DNA of 64,000 bases. It comes from Stenopsyche tienmushanensis (lineage: Eukaryota; Arthropoda; Insecta; Trichoptera; Stenopsychidae). Shown here piece by piece: positions 50,633 to 60,433 of the stretch. Made by a program: the position numbers and the translations under genes. Where the stretch lies: positions 350,478-414,477 of the forward strand of contig WACJ01000301.1 of the NCBI GenBank assembly GCA_008973525.1, read 5' to 3'. The notes under the pieces were generated by a model. That model was given only the letters and a program-made list of their open reading frames with translations. It searched no databases and was not told the origin of the DNA. The first letter of the stretch is position 1, and the number at the start of each line of letters is the position of its first letter.

Positions 50633-53600
50633 GTACGATCAACATTTGCAGCCCATCCCCTCAATGAATGGAGAAAATCAGGATATGCCATTCAATTGCA
50701 CAAGGAATGATTTGTTACACGTTCCGTGCTCGTAGCCATCGCGATTGCGTGATAGTTGTACTAATAACTCTCTAATTGTGATATTTAATCGTTTAACATG
50801 TATTGGCACAAGGTTATTCTTTATGCATAAAAGTGAAATATGTAAAACAAGTTGTTGTTTTTTAATGCTCACTCTTAGAATCAGGTGCTGAATTATTCGT
50901 ACAAAATTGCATCCTTAAATTATTTCGGCAAATAGATAATATTACTCAATTGATTCGATGTTTATGAATAATTTTGATTTTCAGGAAACGTTGGACTCTC
51001 TCTATTTGGGTGAGCCAAACTCGGATCAGAGCGAAAGGAGTAAGAGGACCATCGGTATTCTGAGACAACTGTTCCCAAGCCTGTCTCAGGTATAAGAATT
51101 GATTGTCATTATATTGATGTTCGACCTGGTATCAATGGGAGATTCAAATTAAAGATCATATTTTAATACCGCACAAATTTTAAGCACTTTTGCTAAGCTC
51201 GCTAGTGTTTTCACCAGGTCGAAGACTGTACGCAGGAGAACTTCGATTTAGCAATGGTCATCGAGCTTTCGATGATCTGAGTCGCCTAAATTTGCACTTA
51301 TATTCTTAATTTCATAAATATATTAGTTAAAAAGCTTTGCATTATCATCAAGAGGCTTGTGTGTAAAGATCGATTGCGAAGATCGCTCCGTCGATTCATC
51401 TTTAACGATTTTAGCATGAACTAACTATAATTTTGAATTACATTTAGCTAACCTGTACGAAAGCGGCACATCCTTTTTGATCATTATCGATCTGGTATAA
51501 TTGTGTTTTTAGATATTAGATCAAAAAATACAGCAGATCGTCAGTTTCCTCTTCAGAACAGTAGGGAGAAATATTCTAGCAGGGGCGCTAGGAGGCGGAG
51601 GAGGAGGCACCTCCGGCAGCACAACTTCGACTTCTGGCGGCAAAATATCAGTATCGCTTCCGGCTTATAGCCCGGATGACGACGATGATGATAGTGATGA
51701 AGACGAGGGCGAAGCGCCCTCGGCTGACGTGTCGAGTCGCTTCGGCGAGCCCTCCGAGACCCAATCCACGACCCAGACGGTCTCCGACAATGAGGTGCAA
51801 GCAAGTAACTCAGTCGATTCTGAAAATTCACTCACAGACATTTCGAGCACTCAAGAATCATCCGGTTCAGAGTCGACCGCAGAGGAAGTCAATTCTTCCG
51901 CTCCTCCTGCGCCTACGTCGACGGAAACTATATCTTCCTCGGAGTCTCCCTCTATCGAGACGTCTACTGGGTCGGCTCCGACCGAACCGTCTCCAACTGA
52001 GCCGGTCACTTCTTCCATCATTTCTTCCATTACTTCTACTTCTCTTCCTGATACCCTATCATCTTCCGATTCATCCGATTCTTCAACAGATGCTAACAGT
52101 TCCGAAGACACTCCGGACTCACCTCCTAGCACGATCCCGGTAAATGCACCATCTTTTATTGTCTTTCGAATCCCCTCCCGAGACTGCTGCAAAGGACGAT
52201 TAACTGCCTCGACGCATTCGGGCTAAATATGACAATCCCGAACGTCGATGGGCCAAGACGGACGAACTAAAACGTGGCGAGTTCTTCTTCCCATACTCTG
52301 GCTGAAAACTAACAATGGACTGATATTTGAAAACTGACGGATGCTCACGAGGACTTCATACCATAAAATCGACCGCATCGAGCAGACCGAAAGTACTCTT
52401 TAACATGTACCAGGACCTGCAGTAGAATTCATTTGAATTGAGCGAAAATCCAACGAGCTGGAACGCCGATCATGATAATCATTTATTTTCAGCCGAAATC
52501 ATTAGCGATCGTCGATTGTGTGCGATGAAAAAGCTTTACGAGATTGCACACAAGCGACCCTTAACAATTTGGCTGCGATTGATTTGCGTGCTTATTCACA
52601 GCTCCCTAAGGCTCCTGAATATTCATCCATTTATGATCTAAGCCAAAGAATTCATTAATCATCGTTCGAATCGAAAATATTAACCATCATATTTCTCGTA
52701 GATGCCGAGCTTTCATTCCACCTAACAATATTTGTAATCATTTGGTCGAATTCATTGAAATTGTACTTCGATAATCAACCCTCGGCAGATGCATTTTAAA
52801 ACGGCGATTTTTCAGGCAACGGCAGCAGTGAACGCAGACGAAAACTTATTGTCCGAAGCTGAGTCTCAACAGTCTGAAGTACGAGTTCAATTTGCTGACC
52901 CCGATGGTGATAAAAAGGTCGACAGTCTGAAGGACGATCAAAGCGACCAAGAAAGTGCTGCTTCTGGAGGAAACTCCGGAGCAATCGACGACCTTTCTCT
53001 CGATGATGCAGACAACTCCGATGAAAATAGAAACAAAAGGTCAGTTACAGTTAATACATCGATTACTACAGCAATTTATTATTATAGTCGGGCTTACCAC
53101 ATGAACGTTCGGAATTCATAGATGAGAATTAAAACGCTATAACTTTAACAAGACATAATGAATTCAATTAAAATAATCTCCAATAGCTTCAATTACCTTT
53201 TACCAACGAGAAATTCAATTACTAACTCTATTATTATATTATGTGAAAATCTGATTTTTTTGAATCTCCGAAAGCTCTGTTAATATTTATTCCTAACTCC
53301 GCATTTAAAGTCAATTAAATACTACAGAACCTTTGTTAATTTCAAATAATCTAACTTGTAAAACATTGCACAGAATCTTTCTCAATCACGGTCGACTTTC
53401 GACTACCTGAAATTTCGAATATTCATGTGGAACTGTGTAATATTATCTTTCCATCTAAAGTATCTATTTCTTCTATAAGGTATATTTCGATCATCAGTCA
53501 ACAAGTCATTGCTCGACAAATACATCCGTATTGCTGTTATGTATTGAGAAATTCAAATATTAAATTGATTTTTCACAATCTGAAGCTTATTATGATTCAC

Positions 53601-56600
53601 GCTTGTATCTGAATTTATCAAATTGTGCAATAAACTTATTGAAGTACATAAATTTCATCCGAGAAAATCTTCTGAAACTCATCTGCTGCTTTTGAAATAC
53701 CTTCATCATTGATTGTTGGAAATTTAACCAGGAAATCGAATGATGAATGATAGATTTTATATGCTTGAATGCGATGAGTAAGAGCTGAAGATATTTTGTT
53801 GCTTTATCACAGTTTATCTTCTGAAATGTCATCATCGTTGTTTCTTATTTGGCAATGTTTTCATCATTGTAATCGGATATTTGAAGCTTGTGTGATTACT
53901 TGATGCTCAAGTATTTGGGCTTGAATTTATCATCATGAAACGCTACAAATTTCAGGTTCTTGAACTTCGGTTTCGGAGATTCAAGCAGCTCTGGCGGCGG
54001 CGGATCAGGTGGCGGATCGGGCAACTTCTTGTTCGACATCATCAGGGTAAGCGACGTTCAATCCCGTCTCCGACTGTACATATAGTTTGAAATATATCAA
54101 AGATTTTACTTTAAAGAGACGACATTATAAATTTGTATAAAATATTTTTTCCCGAATAACAAGCCCCTGTGATTAAAAATATGAATTTAACCATCGTGGA
54201 AACGAGACGAGACTTGTCACACTAACATCCGACAAGATTTCGCTTTTAGTCCGAGAAGAGTACGGACGAAGCGTCGATATTGAATGCTTCATCGCTTACG
54301 TCGAAGACGAACGATCCATCGAGCTGATGAAGCATTCTCTATTCGACCAGATTGGACGACGGACAATAGAATGTGCATAGAGTTGTTGTAACATTTCACT
54401 ATTTAATTTATACAAAGCAAGCTGATATTTAAACAAGACAAAATTAACCCTTTCACTGCTGCTGAGTAAAAACGCGTTGATTCATGTGACTAATTTTGTC
54501 GTTTTGCTAATCAGAGATCATTAACACCCTGGTGATTTAAGCAATTAGATTCATAGAGCAACGATCATCTTTATTTAATGTGAATAAATAATTTTGTTTG
54601 TTTCGCGGGGTGAGGACCTTCCCGAGTGCTTTTACTGTTTATTTTTCTCTGCATTTTTGCTAAATCATATGGTAACCTTCTAATATCTTCATGTTAATAA
54701 TTACCCCTCTCATTCCAAAGCATGTTCTTATTTTTTCATTCTGTCTGCTTCATTATTTTAGAACGAAAAGCATTATTGTGTTTGATTCTATTATCGAAAA
54801 TGCTGTGGGCTTTATGAACTTTCATCTACTTTCATGCATTCAAATAAGTATCGTTGGACGAATGGACGCTACTGGATAATAAAATAAATACGAGTGCTTC
54901 TGGATCGTCAATAAAATCATAATATACATAAAAGACGTACAGACTTTATGGATAAAATGTACGCTATAAAAAATCAGATTTAATTAATGAACTATCTCAT
55001 CTCGAGGGTCGTCAGATATATTAGGTTATCCCGAAAGAAATCCATTATTTATTTTTACCAACTTAAAACTTCATTTTTTTAACACAAGCCAATATAAAAC
55101 ATTATCGCATTCATTATTAACAACTAACTTTCAATTCTCATACAAAAATGGTATCATCTTACCTACTTTTTTAATGTTGTCTTTTAACGAATGCTCTGAA
55201 TACCGAAATAGGTATTATGCTAGGTATAAATAATGAAAGAATTTCAGCCGGGGTAATAATTCCAAGGAAGGTAATCCTATCAGTAAATTATTGTTTGTTG
55301 GTGAACTCGTTCCGCTGGATATTGTCAAATGAACCACCAGCACTGATCAATTCTTCCTCTTCTTCGACAGCCAGTTCTAGTAAGATCTCCTTAATCCCTC
55401 GTTATCTAAGCTTGAAATTGATGAAATTTAATTTATAGTATTTCTGCTTCTTAACTGAATGAAGGTTCTGGGATAAATACAGTGTAATTTTTGACAGTCT
55501 CTCTTACCGAAAAGTATCCCAATACTACGTCTTTCTATCATCATCATCATAGTGCAGCCACAAATAGTCCACTACAGAATTATGGGACTCTTCAATATCC
55601 ATTCACAGAAAGGAGTTACATCCACCTCCTTATTCATTCAATATTGAAGGTAGCATAATATTCGAGTTTCATTTAGAACGCTCACCCTAGATGAACGTAT
55701 CGTGACCGTTTATAAAGACTAAGCAGTTTTCTTCGGGAGACAGTGAAAAACTACTCTGGACGACCTTTTTGATTTTAATGGAAAGAGCTTTCTGGAATGC
55801 AAAGAGTCCGTCCTTTCCTCGCTAGGGCGTTTCCGGGCTAGGGCAAAGATATACGTGATGCTTAAGTGCATCTTGGATTTGCTCCTACACCAACTGTGAG
55901 TGTCTATCCATCCACGTGTAACTTACCCGAGCGAAATCGAGTGCTTTCCTATTTCAGGTTGATTCTCTCAGTTCAGCGATTTCAAAACGATATAAAAGGC
56001 AATAGAAGACAATGCTGTTAACCTCAAGGCCATCTGCTTGATGTTCTTCTTGTCTTTGTTCAGTTCCTAAAGCTTCTTGGTTCTGAACCAGTAAGGTTTA
56101 TCATGCTCCATATTGTTGGGTAGTGTCGACTGTGTTAGAGATAGCGAGTCTTTCTATAACCACTCTCAAATCTTAACTTTGTTTCAATTAGATTGGTCAA
56201 CCACAAAGCAATTGGCAAGCTTATAAATTTAAGATAAATAACAGCTGACAGAAAATCTGCCACATGTCGCATTCTTGGAGTCCAAATGTATCCCGTACGT
56301 TACAGTGTCGTAAAGCTATTTCAGACTATCGGATTTGACCCTGCGAAAAACTTCACCATTCCAGATCGGTCCATAGATGTAATTGATGGTGTTTGTGGCC
56401 ATGGTTACCATTCAAGCACTGATAAAAGAAAACCAGCGTACGATGTCAAATATGTTCTTCGTTGGCTTCGAGTTTGGTCATGTTTACCCCTGATAATAAA
56501 ATAAGATTTATGACACAAAAATAAGTCTGATGAATCAAACAACAAGGAAAAATAATGCAGAGATGTTTCCTTCGCCGTGTCTGAACAGAAACTGCACTCA

Positions 56601-59600
56601 AAAGAGAGCGTGCGAAAATAATGGATTTGTTTTGGGAGGACCTAATATTTATCTGCGGATAAGGTGAGCGGTCGACGCCATGTTGGCAAGGTGACAGGTG
56701 GCGCCGCGCGCGTATGCGATGCATGAATTAGGATTATGATTGAACGGCAGTAAAAGCGAGTCGGGCTAGCAGTGAAAGGGTTAAATGAAGAAGCTCGTGG
56801 TGACGTGAAGTTATTCGGCAGCGGCCAGCAGAGAGCGTTGCGCGCGCGGCAGGACGCGCCTTCCGCATCCTCACCGGGACTGACTCCATCGGGCTGGGCA
56901 TCACGGCCACGCACACCGCCGTGCGCGACCTGCCCGCAGCCAACACCACCCTGGTACTCCAACGCGACTGTGACAATTTCACTTTCTTTCACTTCTCCTC
57001 CTCTTTCATATACCTCACACCTCACATCTCTCTCTAATCTTTGTACACTCTCCACCCGCTAAAACAGGTCCAATCAACTCAATATGCCTCTATTTTTACA
57101 TACAGTGGCTCAAAGCGAAACTTCTATAGGCTCCTATATGCAACGATAGTTTTAATAGTCAAAAAAACATCGAAAACCATCAAAATTAACATCAAAATGA
57201 ATGTCAAAATGAAACTCGGACACTAAAATTTATCGAATTTCTTTGCCGAAAAAAAGCTCCCTTTAAACGATATGAACATTGATTCATATTTCATAAGCAA
57301 ACAATCACTTTTGATTTCAAAACTGATTAATTTTGATTAACACCTTAAATGCCACGCATGAAAAACGAAAAATTTTCCCACATGCCATGATATTTTGAAT
57401 ATGATTTTAAAAAACAATTTATGATTAATAATATAAATCTCACATATATATATACACTTGGGTATGTTTTTATGCGATAGATACATTCCACAAGGATTCG
57501 CATATAAAAAATTCGCATAAAAAAGACTACATAGAAAACTGAGGGATAGGTTCCATTATTTTTAAAAAACGCATAACTTCAAATCAATGTGATAGAATGT
57601 ACCAAAAATTGCATAAAAAAAGTTTATAAAAAAATAATATAAATAAAAACACAATACATATTTATCTTAGAATTGCTTTACTAAAGTCTATTTTACTCGA
57701 TAATCATACAAATGCAATTCTTAAGCTTTTGAGAAGATTTGCCAGATTTAAAAACAATTCCGTTCGCCCATCGCTTTATACAACATTATAACGGTTGTAA
57801 CTTGCACTAGTGTTAATTTTAGATTTTTTTTTGTGCGAATTCGCATAAAAAAAGTTTTGTCCTCTATAGAAAAATGAGGTATAGGTTATTGTTTTTATTG
57901 TTTTTGAAAACCGTATAACTTTAAATTCGTATAAAAAGATCCGCATAAAAATATTGACGAATACAAAGATGTATATCGTATTTGGCATGAAATATGAGAC
58001 ATATGCATTTAAACCTGAATACATGCCAAATTGAGCTACTTTATTTCTATGGACGTATCCAAATATGTTGCTAATTAATCAAATTTAAGAACATATCAAT
58101 CAGAATAAAGATATGAGGTTTGCGGCTATAGACGCTTACGGCACGACATTAGTTAAACACTGGCATTAAACCAGGCACAATTTTATTTAGAGATTTTCAA
58201 TATGTAAAAGCCAATCCGGATATAAGCGATGGGTTTGTCTATATCACAATTTTTGTAACTTTGTGAGATCTTTTAAAACAAATCTTATAATTCCTAAATG
58301 CATTTTTTTCTAAATATTTCCCAAGCAGTTCCACGGATTATGGAGCAATTAAATTTGGGTTTTTATCAACTCGATTGAAAAACATTCAGCGAGAGAGTTC
58401 TCTCGTTTATGGTTGCTAGATTTAGGTCGATTGTCTTTTTATAGTCTCAAAATACTTAATTCTGACATGGACAATTATATAATTTTAATAGCAACATTAC
58501 AAACTGATTTTCTTTACTGGAAATGATTTAAAATAACTTTACCAATTTCTAAAGGCTTTTAGCCTATTATTTGCCAATAAAAATGGTATATTTATCTGCA
58601 TAACATCATCAAAAAATACTTATTTCATGTTCAATATTACATACGCAACATATTATATAGGAGCACAAATATTAGTATTGCTTTGAGCCTATGAAAACAA
58701 TGTTCTTACGCAGCTCCCATATATTTTTTCTTATAAACAATACATAAACATATTTCAATAAGTCTTCTTTTGCAATGTAACGATATTTTAAATACAAGCA
58801 CATTTTTTGAATTTAATAGCACTATAACAGCATGTTTCTAAATTTAATTTACCTTGCGTATCAAAATACATATTCAAACTACATGAGATGCGATAAAATG
58901 GACCTGTTTTTAGACCCGATACTTATCCATCCATTTTCTTCATGTGCATGAATAAGATTAAATAAATAACAAATATGATAAATATCTAAAATCTTATTAA
59001 GACTTGCTTCTCAGGCTATAATGTATTTTGAATGCTTTCATTTAGTATAAAGTCATGGGTGTAATAATTCAACTAAATGGTTAAAGCATCGTGATATTAA
59101 TTATGAATGTATTTCGACGCTCGATAAAAATAATCTTATTCTTCCTACTATCCTCTGTATTTGCATATTTAACAATTATTAAGTTAATGTCTATGACTGA
59201 AGAAGTCACAGATGTAAATCTGCAATGCATGCAATCTGCTCTTATTGGTAAATAATTTCACTGGCATGTATTTAAAATAGTCACTTTCTATAGCTCCGTA
59301 GCACATATTATATAGAATGAATAATGCACAATCATTTACCTGATTATTTAAAGCCACTTTACTTTCATCTTCCATCATCTTCTATCGTCATCAAATTCAT
59401 AATTGCATAAACATTTCTTTTATCATTACATCGACTTGACATTTGTAAAGAATACTGACTTATTGGAGCACGATCACTGTATTGTAATATTAATATGGTT
59501 ATTGACTGACTGACAGTATTTTCCTAATAGAATTCAACGATTACCACTGAATTGAAAAGTATTTAGAGCGGTTTGTTTAGTATAATATAGAAAACACTTT

Positions 59601-60000
59601 GGGAAAAACATGAACTATTCTGTGATTACATATGGCACATGTAGATTTGAATAATCGTCTAATAATGTTAGGAATCTCTATAATGAACTAATATGTAAAC
59701 ACAGAAATGTAAAAAGAGTAACAATGCGAGTTTTTCAAATTTCATATCAATTCATTGTCGCATTTCAGTTGGTGGCAGGTTTCCGGAGGCACCGAACATT
59801 CCGACGAAGCGACTTCTTCGCCTGATGATGGAGCCAAAGGAGATGGTTACACGGAAGGAATCCCCGGCCCGGTGACTCGCCTCTTTGTCATTGCAAATCG
59901 AGGAATTTCTAACTTAATTCAAGATCTCATTCTTAGAATTGCCCAAACATCCGAAAGAATAGTCAACTTCAAAGCACGTCTCATCACATCCATCATTTAA
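50480..60000 (+). CDS. Six-exon gene for a secreted, furin-site-containing precursor protein of unknown function
   Basis: The coding sequence is join(50480-50632, 50985-51089, 51513-52139, 52816-53039, 53956-54046, 59779-60000) and gives 473 residues. All introns are GT..AG. Introns 1, 2, 3 and 5 are phase 0 and intron 4 is phase 2, so the reading frame is kept throughout. The start is the ATG at 50480, just behind a consensus acceptor (AG at 50470-50471) that suggests an untranslated upstream exon. Residues 1-21 are a signal peptide with core LTAFFLFAALAA. RSKR (69-72) and RNKR (367-370) fit the RXXR furin consensus. Residues 87-118 form an amphipathic stretch ending in six glycines, 119-366 are Ser/Thr/Asp/Glu-rich and low complexity, and 371-400 are Gly/Ser-rich ending LFDIIR. 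The last 46 residues (from about 428) are dense in hydrophobic and Arg/Lys residues and end ARLITSII. From memory this tail matches uncharacterised secreted insect proteins; no enzyme domain is visible. Exon joins are inferred from splice signals and frame, not from transcripts. Confidence 0.8.
50985..51089 (+). CDS. Coding exon 2: first RSKR cleavage site
   Basis: The exon has 35 codons between acceptor TTTTCAG (AG 50983-50984) and donor CAG|GTATAAG at 51090, phase 0 at both ends. It encodes residues 52-86, with the basic run SERSKR followed by TIGILRQLFPSLSQ. RSKR is a classical furin-type site, and the peptide after it is amphipathic. Confidence 0.82.
51513..52139 (+). CDS. Coding exon 3: amphipathic helix, poly-Gly, and long Ser/Thr/acidic region
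   Basis: The exon has 209 codons (residues 87-295) after acceptor TGTTTTTAG, ending ...ATCCCG|GTAAATG. It starts ILDQKIQQIVSFLFRTVGRN, then six glycines, a run of six aspartates near residue 141, and about 140 residues rich in Ser, Thr, Glu and Pro, with STE/SET/SSS motifs typical of O-glycosylated linkers. If the donor at 52140 were not used, the frame would stay open only to a stop at 52224-52226, adding 28 residues. The long open frames in other phases and on the reverse strand here are shadows of this biased composition. Confidence 0.82.
52816..53039 (+). CDS. Coding exon 4: acidic segment ending in the RNKR site
   Basis: The exon has 74 codons plus two bases (residues 296-369 and part of 370), between acceptor ATTTTTCAG (AG 52814-52815) and donor AAAAG|GTCAGT at 53040 (phase 2). 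It is acidic and Asn/Ser-rich (DADNSDENRNK). The split codon AG+G completes Arg370, so the furin-like motif RNKR is assembled only across the splice junction. Confidence 0.8.
53956..54046 (+). CDS. Coding exon 5: Gly/Ser linker and LFDIIR
   Basis: The exon has one base completing Arg370 followed by 30 codons (FLNFGFGDSSSSGGGGSGGG... to NFLFDIIR), bounded by acceptor AAATTTCAG (AG 53954-53955) and donor CAGG|GTAAGC at 54047, phase 0. It encodes the new N-terminus that cleavage after RNKR would expose. Confidence 0.8.
54448..56780. mobile_element. piggyBac-like element in the last intron
   Basis: The ends are CCCTTTCACTGCT (54448-54460) and its exact reverse complement AGCAGTGAAAGGG (56768-56780), flanked on both sides by TTAA (54444-54447 and 56781-56784). 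A TTAA target duplication with CCC..GGG ends is diagnostic of the piggyBac superfamily. The element is 2333 bp, large enough for a transposase, but I found no piggyBac catalytic motifs. Reverse-strand frames such as one with LLELAVEEEEELISAGGSFD near 55310-55380 are not recognised. It lies inside the intron between coding exons 5 and 6. Confidence 0.72.
55880..55925 (-). repeat. Short repeat shared with 63107-63150
   Basis: Read on the reverse strand, the phrase GTGGATGGATAG...CACAGTTGGTGTAGGAGCAAATC matches ATGGATGGGAAG...CTCAGTTGGTGTAGGAGTGAATC at 63110 (+). The family is unknown. This copy lies inside the piggyBac-like element. Confidence 0.4.
56804..57030 (+). other. GC-rich exon-like block of unknown identity
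   Basis: In AT-rich surroundings this block has one frame with almost only G/C third positions: ...RAFRILTGTDSIGLGITA, then ATHTAVRDLPAANTTL. An acceptor-like TTATTCGGCAG (AG 56820-56821) and a donor-like CTG|GTACTC (56954) would define a 132-base exon (56822-56953) of phase 0 at both ends. The open frame itself runs from 56804 into a pyrimidine-rich tract and stops near 57028. It starts only 20 bases beyond the right end of the piggyBac-like element. I do not recognise the peptide; it may be an exon of another gene, an optional exon of the host gene, or captured coding DNA. Confidence 0.4.
57451..57975. mobile_element. MITE, second copy of the 37.8-kb element
   Basis: It begins TATACACTTGGGTATGTTTT and follows the copy at 37826-38307 in direct orientation, including GAGGGATAGGTTCCATTATT, ATCTTAGAATTG and the block AACAATTCCGTTCGCCCATC. 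The right end is diverged (CCGCATAAAAATATTGACG...GTATA), so the exact terminus is uncertain. It lies in the last intron of the secreted-protein gene. Confidence 0.65.
59779..60000 (+). CDS. Coding exon 6: conserved-looking C-terminus and stop
   Basis: The exon has 73 codons and TAA at 59998-60000. I chose acceptor CAG at 59776-59778 because it keeps phase 0 with exon 5 (DIIR|VSGGTEH). A better-looking acceptor, CATTTCAG at 59768, would give LVAG and then shift frame (see findings). The exon reads through an acidic DEATSSPDDG segment into IPGPVTRLFVIANRGISN and QDLILRIAQTSER..., a run with no low complexity that looks like the functional core, ending ARLITSII. Confidence 0.78.
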   Translation, partial: VSGGTEHSDEATSSPDDGAKGDGYTEGIPGPVTRLFVIANRGISNLIQDLILRIAQTSERIVNFKARLITSII

Positions 60001-60330
60001 GCGTATAAACATAGTCAGTTGTGAATCGTTGAGCACGACCATCGCTTCAAATCATTTTGGAACTCAGTAAAATCCATTCAAAGTAAATCTTTAGATGGTC
60101 ACGTAAAACAATTGTAAATTTTTGTACATACAGTCCAAATAATCGGTCTATTAAAATTTTGCTCCGAGTTCAATCCGACAACATAATTTATTTCATCTTG
60201 CCACGAATACATATTTATATTTTAATCATATTTGCAGTATGAAATTACAATTCCAGTGCTTAAAATCTGTAATGTGACAAAATATAAATTTTAACGTAAG
60301 CCGAAAGCAGAAAATAAAAATACAGTTTTA
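60001..60330 (+). promoter_or_regulatory. 3' UTR with poly(A) signal
   Basis: Immediately after the stop codon at 60000 the sequence becomes AT-rich and non-coding. A canonical AATAAA lies at 60313-60318, giving a 3' UTR of about 330 bases. Further upstream there are only weaker A-rich variants. Confidence 0.5.
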
Positions 60331-60373
60331 TATTTCAAAGGTCACAGTCGAATCAATAATGTAAGAAATTGAA

Positions 60374-60433
60374 GCAATGTAATAACCGAGAAGCAAATTT
60401 ATTCAGATGTAATAAATTTGCCTCGTCGGTTAT
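60374..60433. repeat. Strong short hairpin downstream of the gene
   Basis: The arms AATAACCGAGAAGCAAATTT (from 60381) and AAATTTGCCTCGTCGGTTAT (to 60433) pair over about 24 bases with one bulge and one mismatch, around a loop of roughly eight bases. It lies about 60 bases beyond the poly(A) signal. Confidence 0.55.

Noticed and set aside
51676..52143. 155-codon forward frame overlapping exon 3 in another phase
   Set aside because: It is Arg/Pro/Leu-rich, a shadow of the Ser/Thr/Glu-rich exon read one base off; no splice signals or start context support it.
51851..52192. 113-codon acidic reverse-strand frame opposite exon 3
   Set aside because: Its composition mirrors the serine codons of the true exon on the other strand; nothing suggests an antisense gene.
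52438..52641. 67-codon forward frame in intron 3
   Set aside because: It lies between well-supported exons with no splice signals in the right phase.
56642..57055. 137-codon reverse-strand frame across the GC-rich block
   Set aside because: It lacks the strong third-position G/C bias of the forward frame and crosses the piggyBac terminus, so it is most likely a shadow.
57101..57125. TACAGTGGCTCAAAGCGAAAC as a Tc1-type terminus
   Set aside because: It looks like one, but I could not find an inverted partner or transposase, so it is not annotated as an element.
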